Below are positions 16,401 to 26,270 of a stretch of 64,000 nucleotides of DNA, piece by piece. Position numbers and translations under genes: made by a program. Under the pieces are notes generated by a model, which saw only the letters and a list, made by a program, of their open reading frames with translations, was not told the origin of the DNA and did no database searches. Position 1 is the first letter of the stretch. Each line of letters starts with the position of its first letter. Source of the stretch: Rathayibacter sp. VKM Ac-2754 (GTDB taxonomy: Bacteria; Actinomycetota; Actinomycetes; Actinomycetales; Microbacteriaceae); contig NZ_WUCC01000004.1 of NCBI RefSeq assembly GCF_009807095.1, forward strand, positions 124,001 through 188,000, written 5' to 3'.

Positions 16401-17428
16401 GACACCTCCTCCTCTCGGCCGAAGAGCCGCAGATAGACGGTGACGAGCACCGCGAGGATCGCCGCGAGGACGAGCGCCTGGGCGGAGGCGGCTCCGATGT
16501 CGCCGCGCGCCGTGAGGTAGTCGAAGACCCGGACGGAGACGACCTCGGTCCCGGCGCCTCCGCCGGTGAGCAGGTAGATGTCGTCGAAGTTGTTGAACGT
16601 CCAGATGAACCGCAGCACGCTGAGCACCGCGATCGTGGGGAGGAGCTGCGGCAGGAGGATGTGGCGGAAGCGCTGCGAGGGCGTGGCGCCGTCGATCCGG
16701 GCCGCCTCGTCGAGCACCTCCGGTACTGCGGCGAGTCGCGCGGTGAGGAAGAGGAACGCGAACGGGAAGGAGCGCCAGGCCTCGAAGAGGATGACGGTCA
16801 GGAGGGCGATCGGCAGCTGCACCTCCACCCCGAGCACCATCACCGGAAGCGAGCGCTGGGAGAGGAAGGCGACCGGGTCGTCCCACCCGAGGAGGTTCGT
16901 GCCGACCCAGTTGACGACTCCGAACTGCGGGTTGAGCATCGTCGACCACACGAAGGTCGCCGCGACGACCGGAGCCACGTACGGGAGCAGGAGCGCGGCA
17001 CGGACGAGACTGCGCCCGCGGAACGGCCGACGGAGAGCGAGGGCCGCGACGAGGCCGATGCCGATCGCCAGCGCGGTTCCGCCCACCGAGTAGACGACCG
17101 TCGTCCTCAGCGCGGCGAAGAACCCGGGCGAGGTCAGCACATCGGCGAAGTTCTCCAGGGTGTACTCGCCGAAGAAGCCGGCACCTCTGATGTTGAGCAG
17201 ACGGATGGGCTGGAACGCCAGTGCGACCGCCCAGAGGATGGGCACGACCACCGCGACGAGGACGATGACGAGGGTCGGGGCGAGGAGGAGGAGGCCGGTC
17301 CGGTTCTCCTCGCGATCCCGGCGGGAGCGCCGTCGGCCGCGGCCCGGACCGCGTCCGTCCGACGAGGGTCCGAGGTCGGCTGCGGGGGCGGGTCCGGTCG
17401 GGCCCGTTCCCCCCGCGAGCTGCGTCAC
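16397..17428 (-). CDS. Sugar ABC transporter permease (MalF/ThuF type), importer 1
   Basis: The 343-residue protein starts with a disordered Gly/Pro/Arg-rich tail of about 45 residues and continues with six membrane helices. The EAA loop reads LDEAARIDGATPSQRFRHILLP. It belongs to carbohydrate uptake subfamily 1. The GTG start overlaps the stop of the lipoprotein gene by four bases, and its end overlaps the next permease by four, so the three genes are one operon. Confidence 0.88.
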   Translation of the reverse strand: MTQLAGGTGPTGPAPAADLGPSSDGRGPGRGRRRSRRDREENRTGLLLLAPTLVIVLVAVVVPILWAVALAFQPIRLLNIRGAGFFGEYTLENFADVLTSPGFFAALRTTVVYSVGGTALAIGIGLVAALALRRPFRGRSLVRAALLLPYVAPVVAATFVWSTMLNPQFGVVNWVGTNLLGWDDPVAFLSQRSLPVMVLGVEVQLPIALLTVILFEAWRSFPFAFLFLTARLAAVPEVLDEAARIDGATPSQRFRHILLPQLLPTIAVLSVLRFIWTFNNFDDIYLLTGGGAGTEVVSVRVFDYLTARGDIGAASAQALVLAAILAVLVTVYLRLFGREEEVS

Positions 17429-18813
17429 TGAAGTGACTCCTGCACGCTCCGCACGGCTTCGGCGGCCGTCTCGGCCGCGTCACCCGGGTCGCCGCCCTGG
17501 CTGACGTCGTTGACCGCGGTCGAGACGGGCAGCTCGCCCTGCAGCGCTCCGAGGAGATCGCCCTGGCCCTGCGTGATGCCCCAGCGGGCGAGGTCCTGCG
17601 GGCCGGCGGCGACCGCGTCGAGCACCTCGGGGGCATAGAAGTCGGAGAGCGGAGCCTTGGTGTCCACGCCGGCCGGCAGGGTCGCCCACGCATCGGAGAA
17701 CCGTGTCGGCTCCTCCGCGGTGCCGGTGCGGACCGGCACCTTGCCCTCCGGGGCGATGCCGATCCACTGCTCGTAGCCGTCGCCCATCATGTACTCGATG
17801 AAGGCCTGCGAGTCGCCCGTGTTCGCACCGGCGGTGATCGTCCAGGAGGTGATCTCCCCGAACTGCGCGGGACCGTCGGCCTCGGGTCCGGTGAGAGCGG
17901 TCACGACTCCCGTGTTCTGGGCCAGGAACGCCGGGTCGGCGGCGCACTCGGGGCAGGAGGGCTTGGCGTCCTCCCGGAGCCCTGCCATCTCGTCGAGGAC
18001 GAAGCTCGACCAGATGAACATGGCGGCGTCACCGGCGAAGTAGGTGGCACGGGTCGTGTCGACGTCCTGCGCTCCGGGCACGGAGTACTCGGTCGTGAGG
18101 TCGCCGTAGAAGCTCAGCGCCTCGACGCAGGCGTCGGAGTCGATCGCCACGTCTCCGCCGTCATCCACGAGCTGGCAGTCGTTGCCGAGGGCGATCTGCT
18201 CGAACGTCTGCTCGGTGAACGCGTCGCCGGGGGCCGTGGCTCCCACGAACCCGGCGATGTCGTCGCTGTCCAGCGTTCGAGCGGCCTCGAGGATCGCGTC
18301 GTACGAGTCGGGAGCTTCGAGGCCCGCGGCCTCGAAGAGGTCGGTGCGGTAGAAGAGCAGCTGCGTCCACGACTCGCTCGGCACCGCGAGGCGGGTGCCG
18401 TCGTCGGAGGTGAGCTCGAGGGCGCGCTCCGAGAAGGTGGCGGTGTCGAGGCTCTCGATCGTCGTGCCGACGGCCTCGGTGTCGATCAGCTCGTTCGAGG
18501 AGAGGGTGCGCACCTGGGGGAGCGAGATCCCGCCGATGACGTCGGGCAGGTCTCCGGCGGCAGCGGACGAGGTGATGAGCTGGCTGAACTGGTCCTCCGC
18601 GACGGAGACGAGCTCGACCTGCACGCCGGTCTCCTCGGTGAAGGCGTCGACGATCGCCTGGGTCGCGGCCACCCGGTCGGGGAGATCCTCCTGCACCCAG
18701 AACGTGATCCCGTCCTCCGGGGTCTCCTCTGCGGTCGACGTGCACCCGGTCAGCGCGAGGGCCACCGCGGCGGCCACCGCCATCGACAGTCGCCGTGGGG
18801 TCGAGATCTTCAC
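17425..18813 (-). CDS. Sugar-binding lipoprotein, importer 1
   Basis: A 462-residue family 1 solute-binding protein with a lipoprotein signal (residues 1-22, lipobox LALTGC). The mature part begins with an acidic linker, then ITFWVQEDLPDRVAATQAIV, the usual first strand-helix pair. It contains six cysteines in the second half, more than usual. The GTG start was chosen because GGAGG lies six bases upstream and the signal peptide then has normal length. It heads the operon. No regulator is next to it, so the inducing sugar cannot be guessed. Confidence 0.85.
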   Translation of the reverse strand: MKISTPRRLSMAVAAAVALALTGCTSTAEETPEDGITFWVQEDLPDRVAATQAIVDAFTEETGVQVELVSVAEDQFSQLITSSAAAGDLPDVIGGISLPQVRTLSSNELIDTEAVGTTIESLDTATFSERALELTSDDGTRLAVPSESWTQLLFYRTDLFEAAGLEAPDSYDAILEAARTLDSDDIAGFVGATAPGDAFTEQTFEQIALGNDCQLVDDGGDVAIDSDACVEALSFYGDLTTEYSVPGAQDVDTTRATYFAGDAAMFIWSSFVLDEMAGLREDAKPSCPECAADPAFLAQNTGVVTALTGPEADGPAQFGEITSWTITAGANTGDSQAFIEYMMGDGYEQWIGIAPEGKVPVRTGTAEEPTRFSDAWATLPAGVDTKAPLSDFYAPEVLDAVAAGPQDLARWGITQGQGDLLGALQGELPVSTAVNDVSQGGDPGDAAETAAEAVRSVQESLQ

Positions 18814-19029
18814 TGTGCGCCTCCTTGCGCCCGCCATCGGGCCTGGATGCGCCGGCCGACGCACGAGTCAGAGAAACAAATCCCGTTGCTCGTGTCTACC
18901 CGTCGACCACGATCGGCCGGGGCACTAGGGAATGCCGGAACGGGTGCCGGCACGCGGGTGACGCAGGGGCCGTCCCGCGGGCGAGCATGGGAGGGCGCCG
19001 ACTCCTCGCGGACGAGAACCGGTACCCCG

Positions 19030-19761
19030 TTACCGCTGACGACGAGGAGGCTCACCCTCCACGGTCCGGGACCTCCTGAGCAGGAGGACACCCAGCCCGA
19101 TGAAGACGACGAGGGTGACGGCGATCGCCGGATCGGCCAGCGGCCGCAGCGACAGGATCGTCGTGAAGTCGGCCGCGGCGTGCAGGAGGATCAGCGGGAG
19201 GACCCAGCGGTAGCGGTACTGGAACGCGGCGAGTGCGAACCCGTAGCACCCGGACACCAGCACGTTCAGGGCGATGTCGTCCGCGGTGCGGTCCGTGGTC
19301 GCGAAGGCGGAGAGGTGCTGCAGCCCGAACAGCGCGGCGGTGATCGTCACGGCGAGGGGCGCAGCGAACGAGGACCGCAGCCGCTCGAGCACGACGACCC
19401 GGCTGATCAGCTCCTCGTTGATGCCGACGAGCAGCAGGGTGAGCGCCCACAGGCCGAAGCCCGGAGGACGGTCCTCGAGCCCGCCGGTCGTCCACGCGAG
19501 CACCTCGAGCAGCAGCGGCACGAGGAGGAGCAGCGCGGTCCGGCCGCGCCGGACGACGAGGATCCCGCTCGCGTGCCACAGTCGCCGCCAGGTCACGAGC
19601 AGTGCCGCGAACGCGACGCACGCGAGGTTCGCGGTCAGGCCCAGGTACCAGCCAGGCACCCCGATCGCGGCCGCCACTGCGAGCGTGCCCGTGATGACGC
19701 CGAACCGTGCGAGGTGGACGGCGACTCCGAAGAGGACGGCCCGCGACCGATCGTCTGACAC
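19030..19761 (-). CDS. CPBP-family intramembrane metalloprotease
   Basis: About 243 residues and seven or eight hydrophobic helices. The three CPBP motifs are visible in order: NEELISR (EExxxR) in the middle, FGLQH (FxxxH) about 38 residues later, and LHAAADF (HxxxD/N) near the end. These form the metal site of CAAX-prenyl-protease-like enzymes. Bacterial members act in membrane protein processing or bacteriocin self-immunity. No bacteriocin gene is adjacent. The start is uncertain; a TAGCGT box seven bases before the GTG suggests a leaderless transcript. Confidence 0.8.
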   Translation of the reverse strand: MSDDRSRAVLFGVAVHLARFGVITGTLAVAAAIGVPGWYLGLTANLACVAFAALLVTWRRLWHASGILVVRRGRTALLLLVPLLLEVLAWTTGGLEDRPPGFGLWALTLLLVGINEELISRVVVLERLRSSFAAPLAVTITAALFGLQHLSAFATTDRTADDIALNVLVSGCYGFALAAFQYRYRWVLPLILLHAAADFTTILSLRPLADPAIAVTLVVFIGLGVLLLRRSRTVEGEPPRRQR

Positions 19762-20230
19762 GTGGCGCACGCTAGCAGCGCTCGGCCCGACCGACCAGAG
19801 TCGGTGGGCGGGCGGCGCTCGTCCGGCAGCAGAGGTCGGGTCGAGCGGACGAAGCGGCACCGAGTCCCGCAACGGAATGGACGCTCGTCACGTCGAGAAG
19901 TGGAGGGGCTCCCGGAGGGCGGCGTCCGATCGGGTCGAATGCCGCCCTGTCGGCACCAGGACATGCGATCGGTCTTCGGAGCGGCCGGCGGAACGGATGG
20001 ATCGTGCCGCAGAGAAGTCCCCGACCGCCGCACTCAGAACGAGAGAGCACCTCCTGTCGGAGCTGCACCAGCGCCGATCGCCGTGATCCACCGCGGTGGC
20101 GGCGGCGAGTACCCCCGACGCAGCGACGCGGAGGCGGCGGGCGCGACTCCGTCGAAGAGCGATGCGGGTGGGCCGGACACCCCCCGCACCGCTCCTCCTG
20201 CTCGGACCGCCGAACTCCGCCTCGGCGGCG
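19762..20230. other. Intergenic region of 469 bases with no supported gene
   Basis: The frames open here on both strands are rich in Arg, Ser and Pro and have no ribosome binding sites or family motifs. The stretch holds the start side of the CPBP gene and the end of the hydrolase at 20231. I see no strong hairpin, repeat or RNA gene in it. Confidence 0.5.
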
Positions 20231-21067
20231 TCAGCCCCGGATGAACGCGAGGATGTCGGGGTTGATGACGTCGGCGTGGGTCGTCAGCATCCCGTGCGGG
20301 TAGCCCTCGTAGATCTTCAGGGTCGCGTCGCTGAGAAGCTCGGCCTGTTTCACGGCGGCGTCCCGATAGGGCACGACCTGGTCGTCGTCGCCCTGGAGGA
20401 CGAGGACGGGCACGGTGATGGCGCGCAGGTCCTCGGTCTGGTCGGTCTCCGAGAACGCCCTGATGCCTTCGTAGTGCGCGAGGGCGCTGCCCGTCATCCC
20501 TTGCCGCCACCAGTTGTCGATCACCGGCTCCGAGATCGTGGCGCCGGGGCGATTGAAGCCGTAGAACGGCCCGGAGGCGACCGCCCGGAAGAACTCGGCG
20601 CGGTTCGCGGCCAGCGCTTCGCGGAACCCGTCGAAGACCGAGATGTCGGTGCCCTCGGGATTCGCCTCCGTCTTCACCATCAGCGGCGGGACGGCCGACA
20701 CCAGGACAGCCTTCGTCACTCGATCCTGCGGCTGGCCGAACCGGGCGACGTACCGGGCGACCTGGCCGCCTCCGGTGGAGTGGCCGATGTGGACCGCGTC
20801 GCGCAGGTCGAGGTGCTCGACGACGGCGGACACGTCACTGGCGTAGTGGTCCATGTCGTGGCCGGTGCCGATCTGCGACGAGCGCCCGTGGCCCCGCCGG
20901 TCGGTCGCGATCACGCGGTAGCCCTCGGCCAGGAAGTAGAGCATCTGCGCGTCCCAGTCGTCCGAGGACAGCGGCCAGCCGTGGTGGAACACGATGGGCT
21001 GCGCGTCGTGGCTTCCCCAGTCCTTGAAGTAGATCTCTGCACCGTCGTCGGTGGTCACGTATCCCAT
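20231..21067 (-). CDS. Alpha/beta hydrolase of the non-heme chloroperoxidase (perhydrolase) group
   Basis: The 278-residue protein has the whole alpha/beta hydrolase set. HHGWPLSSDDW (residues 28-38) is the oxyanion region. GHSTGG gives nucleophile Ser97. The acid Asp lies in QGDDDQVVP (about 227-229), and His258 in YPHGM. The HHGWP and YxRxGQ-like segments are typical of cofactor-free haloperoxidases. These act as esterases and can make peracids. It lies 49 bases after a second hydrolase on the same strand and downstream of a large LuxR-type regulator. Confidence 0.85.
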   Translation of the reverse strand: MGYVTTDDGAEIYFKDWGSHDAQPIVFHHGWPLSSDDWDAQMLYFLAEGYRVIATDRRGHGRSSQIGTGHDMDHYASDVSAVVEHLDLRDAVHIGHSTGGGQVARYVARFGQPQDRVTKAVLVSAVPPLMVKTEANPEGTDISVFDGFREALAANRAEFFRAVASGPFYGFNRPGATISEPVIDNWWRQGMTGSALAHYEGIRAFSETDQTEDLRAITVPVLVLQGDDDQVVPYRDAAVKQAELLSDATLKIYEGYPHGMLTTHADVINPDILAFIRG

Positions 21068-21116
21068 GGTCGCCCTCCTGAGGCTGTTCGTCGGTGGTCT
21101 GGTGCCGGCTTCGGGG

Positions 21117-21833
21117 TCAGCCGAGTTCGGCGACGGCGTCGGTGATGAACGAGGCGACCTCGGTGGGGTGCGTCTGCATCACCAGGTGAGGTCCGTCGAT
21201 CTCGATCACCCTGCGGACCCCGGCGCGCTTGTAGCCGAAGCGTTCGACATCGGGGTTGATGGTGCGGTCGGCGCTCGAGACGATGCCCCAGGACGGCGTG
21301 GTCCTCCACGCGGCCGCGGATGCGGGCTCGCCGAACGCGACGGCGGACAACGGACGTTGCGAGACCGCGAGGACCTTCGCCTTCTCGAGTTCGAGCCCGT
21401 CCGCGAACACGGCGGGGAAGGCGTCGATCGCGACGGAGACGTCTGTTCCGGGCTCGGCGCCGTCGACGGGGTAGGGCGCGTACACGAGGTTCGCGGCGAG
21501 GTCGCTGTCGGGGAACCCTCCCTGGAGGGCGCCGAGGCTCTCGCCCTCCTCGAGCGCGTAGGCCGCGACGAACACGAGACCGACGACGTTCTCGGCGACG
21601 CCGGCGACGGTGAGGATCGCGCCGCCGTAGGAGTGCCCGGCGAGGAGGACCGGGCCGTCGATCTGCTCGACGAAGGACCTGATGTAGGCCGCATCCCCGG
21701 ACAGGCTGCGGTTGAACACCGGCGGAACGAGGACCTGGTGCCCCTGGTCGAGGAGGAGCTTCGTGACGGGCGCCCAGCTGGCGGCGTCGGCGAACGCTCC
21801 ATGGACGAGGACGATGGTGGGGGAGTCGGGCAT
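21117..21833 (-). CDS. Alpha/beta hydrolase, EstC/MES-like
   Basis: A 238-residue compact hydrolase. It has LVHGAFADAASW (residues 9-20), nucleophile GHSYGG (Ser68) and His near the end in DGPHLVMQTHP. The short cap region and the LVHGAFADA signature are typical of the plant-methylesterase-like group common in actinobacteria. The start at MPDSPTIVLVHG is where the family begins; the longer frame adds only an Arg/Ser-rich lead. It is likely co-transcribed with the hydrolase at 20231. Confidence 0.82.
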   Translation of the reverse strand: MPDSPTIVLVHGAFADAASWAPVTKLLLDQGHQVLVPPVFNRSLSGDAAYIRSFVEQIDGPVLLAGHSYGGAILTVAGVAENVVGLVFVAAYALEEGESLGALQGGFPDSDLAANLVYAPYPVDGAEPGTDVSVAIDAFPAVFADGLELEKAKVLAVSQRPLSAVAFGEPASAAAWRTTPSWGIVSSADRTINPDVERFGYKRAGVRRVIEIDGPHLVMQTHPTEVASFITDAVAELG

Positions 21834-21971
21834 GGCGATGTCCTTCCTGATCCGCGCGCGCTGGTGCGGAGCTGTGCCGGTGACGGAGGTGCGTGATTCC
21901 GTTCGTGACGGTACGGCCGCGCGCCGCGGCGGCGCATCGGTCACGATGACCGAGATCCGGCGCCGGGTGAC

Positions 21972-24710
21972 TTAGTCGTCCGCGGACGGACTCAGAGTGC
22001 CGTCGGTCGTCAGGGCCATCGGCAGCTGCTGCCGGCTCGAGATCCCGAGCTTCTGGAAGGCCGCGTACAGGTGCGCACCGACCGTCCGGGGCGAGACGAA
22101 GAGGCGCTCACCGATGGCACGGTTGCTCATCCCTCGCGCCGCGAGCGTGCAGACACGGAGCTCCTGCGGTGTGAGCAGTTCGAGGCCCCGCCGCCCGGAG
22201 ACCGGCGATCGCTCGCCCGTGGCCCGGAGGGCGTCTCGCACACGCTCCTCCCAGGCCGGTGCCGGCATCGCCCCGAAGAGGTCGAGGGCGGCGTGCAGAG
22301 CGGAGCGGGCGGCGTCGTTCCGGCCCGCCCGGTGAAGACGCCGGCCCAGTCGGAGGAGCGCGCGGGCCTGGAAGTACGGGATCGGCCAGCGTTCGTGCCG
22401 CAGTGCCGCCCACGCCGGCTCGAGCTGGTCGTCGGGTAGGAGCGCGAGCCGGGCGTAGTCGACGGCCGTCCGCACCATGGGTGCGTGCCAGCGCGCGTGG
22501 AGCAGCTCGAGGCCCGCCAGCCGCTGCTCGGCGTCCGTGCGCTTGCCGGACTCCAGCGCGGCGTCGACGAAGTCGTGCGAGGTCACGACGGCGAACCACG
22601 GGTGATAGGCGTCGTGGCCCGGGTCGAGCAGGCAGCGGAGGCGCTCGAGCGCCTCCGCCGCTCGGCCGGAGACGAGATGCGCGGCCCCGGCCGCCCCGAG
22701 GACGGTCGCCCGCATCGCGCTGGAGCGGAGGACCTGTCGGCCCGCGTCCGTCGCTGCCGCGATCCGCTCGACGTCCGGCTGCTCCCCCTCGAGGGCGTCG
22801 AACCAGGCGAGTGCGCACCGTGCCGCGGTCGAGAACCCCGGGTCTCCCAGGTCGTGGCCGAGCGTGAGGGCCTGCTCTGCGAGGACACGGGCTCCCGCGG
22901 CGTCGCCGGCGAGGTAGGTGGTCATGGAGCTCCCCATCAGCGCCTGAGGGAACGTCCGCAGGTCCCCCCTCGCCCGCATGCTCGCGAGGGCCCGGTCGAG
23001 CAGGACGCGGGCCGTGTCGATCTCGCCGACGAGGTTGAGGGCGTACCCGAGGAGCCATGCCGACTCCTCGTCCAGGGCCGTCGGGGCCGAGGCGAGTGCG
23101 CGTTCCAGCACACTGTCGCCGCGTGCCACGGGCTCGGTCCGGGCTGCCAGGAGGATCGACCGCGGATCGTCCTCCGGGAGCGCGAGGGAGTCGACGACGA
23201 CGAGCATCGGGTCGCCCGGGTTCGCCTCGGAGGTGTGATCCCAGGCGATCGCGGCCAGGTGCAGCAGAGCGGCCGCAGCGAGTCCGCTCCCGCCGGCCGC
23301 CTGCATCTCGGAGACGGCGTGCAGCGCAGGGGCGAGGTCGCCGGCGGCGAGCCTGTTCGTGCCGGTGGGCAGGGTCTCGGCGACCCACTTCGCGCGCGCC
23401 GCGAGCAGCCGATCGGGCGCCTCGTCGCGTGCTCGCTGCACCAGGAGCGACGCTTCGGAGATCCTCCCGGACAATCCGGCGAGCTCCGCTGCGATGACGC
23501 GCCGCTCGACTCGGCCGGCGACGTCGGATGTCAGTTCAGCCGCGCGCTCGTAGGCGCGGCTCGCAGCGAACGGGTCGGACATCGCCGCGCTGCCGTCGCC
23601 GAGCGCTGCGATCTCCTCGGCGAGCGGATCGTCGTAGCCGGTCGCCAGCTCGGCACGCCACCAGATCGTCCGCGCCGGATCGTGCTCGTGCTCGAGCACG
23701 AGCGACCGCAGGACCGCGGCCCGCTCGGTCGGCGACGCCGCTGCCAGCACGGCCGACTGGACGAGCGGGTGGCGGAAGCGGATCGCGCGCGGAGCGACCC
23801 ACTCGAGGAGTGAGGACGCCGACGCCTGCTCCGTCCAGGTCGGCGCGGGGAACCGCCCGATGGTGCGTGCGGCCACGCGCGCCGCTTCCTCCGCACTGGT
23901 GCCCTCGGACAGCGCCACGGCGAGGACGGCCAGCCTGATCGACGGGTCCAGCTTCGCGTATCGACCGGCGAACTCCTGCTCGACTCTGCCCGCGGTAGGC
24001 CGATCCCGCGTCCGGCCCGCCGACGCCGAGCGGCCGAGTTCGCGCAGCGCCAGCGGATTGCCCTCGGCTCGAAGCAGGAGGTCGCGTCGAGCCCGACCCC
24101 GGGGAGCCTCCGGAATCCCTTCGAGCAGTTCGTCGGCAGCCGCCTCGTCCAGCGGGGCGAGATGCAGGCGTCGAAGCCCCGCCTCCACCGCCGTGTCCGT
24201 GTTCCGTGTGGTCATGATCATGACGATCGGATCCTCAGCGACACGTCGCGCCATCATCCGCAGTGCCCATTCGGACGGCGCGTCGATCCAGTGCAGGTCC
24301 TCGGCGACGACCAGGAGAGGATGCTCGGCGACGGCGTCGGAGAGCAGGGTCAGCGCCGCGAGTCCCGCGAGCAGCGGCGAGGGCTGGACACCTGTCTCGA
24401 CCCCGAACGCGACGTCCAGTGCGTGTCGCTGCGGTGCCGGAAGCGACGGGATGCCGCCGCGCAACGGGTACAGGAGCATGTGCAGCGCGGCGTACGGCTC
24501 GGTCGACTCGGCCAGGGTGCCGGTGGTCGTCAGGATCCGCGCGCCGCGGCCGGTCGCGTACTCGATCACGTCCGCGACCAGCGACGTCTTGCCGATGCCC
24601 GCTTCACCGTCGATCACGAACGCGGAACCGCCGCTCTCGACGTCGCGGACAGCGTCTCGGAGGGCCTCGGACTCCCGCTCGCGTCCGATGACGGGCTTCG
24701 CCATCGTCAT
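21972..24710 (-). CDS. LuxR-family regulator with AAA ATPase domain (LAL type)
   Basis: A 912-residue regulator of the MalT/LAL class. An N-terminal ATPase domain has Walker A GEAGIGKTS (residues 35-43) and a Walker B-like strand ending VVAEDLHWID (near 130). The middle 500 residues are helical, TPR-like repeats. The C-terminus is a LuxR helix-turn-helix: TPQELRVCTLAARGMSNRAI, then FVSPRTVGAHLYAAFQKL (about 850-905). It is encoded just upstream of the two hydrolases on the same strand, 138 bases away, and may activate them. The inducer is unknown. Confidence 0.88.
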   Translation of the reverse strand: MTMAKPVIGRERESEALRDAVRDVESGGSAFVIDGEAGIGKTSLVADVIEYATGRGARILTTTGTLAESTEPYAALHMLLYPLRGGIPSLPAPQRHALDVAFGVETGVQPSPLLAGLAALTLLSDAVAEHPLLVVAEDLHWIDAPSEWALRMMARRVAEDPIVMIMTTRNTDTAVEAGLRRLHLAPLDEAAADELLEGIPEAPRGRARRDLLLRAEGNPLALRELGRSASAGRTRDRPTAGRVEQEFAGRYAKLDPSIRLAVLAVALSEGTSAEEAARVAARTIGRFPAPTWTEQASASSLLEWVAPRAIRFRHPLVQSAVLAAASPTERAAVLRSLVLEHEHDPARTIWWRAELATGYDDPLAEEIAALGDGSAAMSDPFAASRAYERAAELTSDVAGRVERRVIAAELAGLSGRISEASLLVQRARDEAPDRLLAARAKWVAETLPTGTNRLAAGDLAPALHAVSEMQAAGGSGLAAAALLHLAAIAWDHTSEANPGDPMLVVVDSLALPEDDPRSILLAARTEPVARGDSVLERALASAPTALDEESAWLLGYALNLVGEIDTARVLLDRALASMRARGDLRTFPQALMGSSMTTYLAGDAAGARVLAEQALTLGHDLGDPGFSTAARCALAWFDALEGEQPDVERIAAATDAGRQVLRSSAMRATVLGAAGAAHLVSGRAAEALERLRCLLDPGHDAYHPWFAVVTSHDFVDAALESGKRTDAEQRLAGLELLHARWHAPMVRTAVDYARLALLPDDQLEPAWAALRHERWPIPYFQARALLRLGRRLHRAGRNDAARSALHAALDLFGAMPAPAWEERVRDALRATGERSPVSGRRGLELLTPQELRVCTLAARGMSNRAIGERLFVSPRTVGAHLYAAFQKLGISSRQQLPMALTTDGTLSPSADD

Positions 24711-24767
24711 TCGGCCAGTATGTCAGCGGCGCTCGTCCTCGCCAGTGCGGCGCAGTACCGTCAGCGA

Positions 24768-25226
24768 ATGTTCTTCCACTCGAGCAAGCGTGATTCGTCG
24801 CAATTGCGTCCTGAACTCGAGCGGTTCCGCGAGGCTCTCGCTGAGGCATCATTCGAGGGTGAGCTAGCGGGCTACTTCTCGGTGCAGGTCGGCGCTCACC
24901 TCGCGGCCAGTGGCCGGTGGTGGAGACGGGAGCTGAGCGATCCGCGTTGGGGGATCGCGTGGACGTTCTTCTACGAGCCTGCCTTCGACGAATCCCATCC
25001 GCGCGTGGGCCCCGCCTACGAGGACGGTTTCGAGCTGGGGGATGAGTCGCTCTTCGAGGAACTTCTCGAAGCCTCGGTCGACGTCCGAGGGCGCGTGTAC
25101 TCGTTGCGCTGGATCGACCGCGCGAGCGAGCCGGAGCTATGGGCGGACAATTACGGGTACGTGCCAGCGAAGCGCCGAGTCGGGATCCCTGTACGCGTGT
25201 CGAGAGTGCGTCGTCGAGACCGATGA
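24768..25226 (+). CDS. Hypothetical protein, 152 residues
   Basis: A soluble acidic protein beginning MFFHSSKRDSSQLRPELERF. It has several aromatic clusters (GRWWRRELSDPRWGIAWTFFYEPAF) and ends with a basic tail. No family is recognised. Codon use fits the genome (G or C at most third positions), and it diverges from the LuxR gene across 57 bases. The end is followed by about 100 bases without a gene before the XRE regulator on the other strand. Confidence 0.5.
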   Translation: MFFHSSKRDSSQLRPELERFREALAEASFEGELAGYFSVQVGAHLAASGRWWRRELSDPRWGIAWTFFYEPAFDESHPRVGPAYEDGFELGDESLFEELLEASVDVRGRVYSLRWIDRASEPELWADNYGYVPAKRRVGIPVRVSRVRRRDR

Positions 25227-25327
25227 GCAGGATCTCTCGTCGGCACGCGGTCCCCTATGGGGATGGTTCTTCGGGACTGCGATTGTCGACCGGGCTACTG
25301 CTTCACCTCTCCGTGAAGGTCGGCTCT

Positions 25328-26218
25328 CTACCTTTTCTTCAAGTCCACCGTGCGGTCGGTTTCCGCCGGTGTGGTGAAGAGGGAGCCGAGGAGCAGGAGT
25401 GCGTCGTAGTCGGGGGAGCCGGGCTCCGCGGTGAGCACGGTGAGCTGGATCGCGGGGTGACCGACGAGGTCGAGTCCGTCGAAGTGGAGCGTCATCGTGC
25501 CGACGGCGGAATGGTGGTAGCGCTTGGTGCCGGAGTCGTGCTGCCAGACGTCGTGCTGGGCCCAGAGGTGCCGGAAGTGGTCGCTGCGGGTGGAGAGCTC
25601 GCCGACGAGGTCGTGCAGCTCCTTGCTGTGCGGGTCGCGCCCGGCCTCGGTGCGCAGCTGGGCGACATTCATGCGCGCGGCGGCGTCCCAGTCCGGGTAG
25701 AAGAGGCGGGAGGCGGGCTCGAGGAAGAGGAACCTGGCGAAGTTCGGCGGCTGTGTCGTCGCGGTGGCGATCAGGTCCGACATCAGCGCGCGGCCGAGGC
25801 GGTTCCCGGCGAGCAGATCGGTGCGGCCGTTCCCGATGAGGGCGGCGGCGGTGCCGACGGAGTCGAGCATCCACCGGACGCTGGGGGAGGGGGCCCACGC
25901 GGGCGCCGCCCTGTTCCGGCTGCGGGCCGACGGTCCGTCTCCTGCACCGCGAGCGAGTCTGCCGAGGTGCTCGCGCTCGGCGGCGTCCATGCGCAGGGCG
26001 CGGGCGAGTCCGTCGAGGACCGCCTCGGAGGCGCCGCCGATCGCGCCCCGCTCGAGCCGGGCGTAGTACTCGACGCTGACGCCGGCCAGCGCGGCGGCCT
26101 CGCCTCGGCGCAGGCCCGGCACCCGCCGGTCCGTCCCGCGCGGGAGGCCGACCTGCTCGGGTTCGACGCGGGCGCGGCGCGACACCAGGAACTCGCGGAT
26201 CTCGGATCGATCGACCAT
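25328..26218 (-). CDS. XRE-family regulator with MmyB domain (second of four)
   Basis: A 296-residue protein with an XRE domain (about 35-80, PGLRRGEAAALAGVSVEYYARLERG) and an MmyB domain. The latter has IGNGRTDLLAGNRLGRAL, an RLFYPDWDAAAR segment and KRYHHSAVGTMTLHFDGLDL. The start at MVDRSEIREFL matches the family. It diverges from the cyclophilin-like gene at 26384, its most likely target. A perfect 17-bp palindrome lies between them. Confidence 0.85.
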   Translation of the reverse strand: MVDRSEIREFLVSRRARVEPEQVGLPRGTDRRVPGLRRGEAAALAGVSVEYYARLERGAIGGASEAVLDGLARALRMDAAEREHLGRLARGAGDGPSARSRNRAAPAWAPSPSVRWMLDSVGTAAALIGNGRTDLLAGNRLGRALMSDLIATATTQPPNFARFLFLEPASRLFYPDWDAAARMNVAQLRTEAGRDPHSKELHDLVGELSTRSDHFRHLWAQHDVWQHDSGTKRYHHSAVGTMTLHFDGLDLVGHPAIQLTVLTAEPGSPDYDALLLLGSLFTTPAETDRTVDLKKR

Positions 26219-26253
26219 GCGGCAACAGTAGGTCGACCCTCGGCCGGAGTGGG

Positions 26254-26270
26254 GCGCCCTGAGAGGGCGC
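26254..26270. promoter_or_regulatory. Perfect 17-bp palindrome upstream of the second MmyB regulator
   Basis: GCGCCCT and AGGGCGC arms surround a GAG centre. The site lies 36 bases upstream of the regulator start in the divergent gap toward the cyclophilin-like gene. It is a candidate operator or autoregulatory site. Confidence 0.4.

Noticed and set aside
15483-17693. A single 736-residue frame suggesting a fused permease
   Set aside because: Only the last 305 residues are a permease. The first part is an out-of-frame reading of the other permease. The ATGA overlap at 16397-16400 shows two separate genes.
18814-19029. Small open frames upstream of the importer 1 lipoprotein
   Set aside because: A 93-residue Ser/Pro/Arg-rich frame exists, but its composition and lack of a ribosome binding site suggest chance. 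No operator palindrome was seen either.
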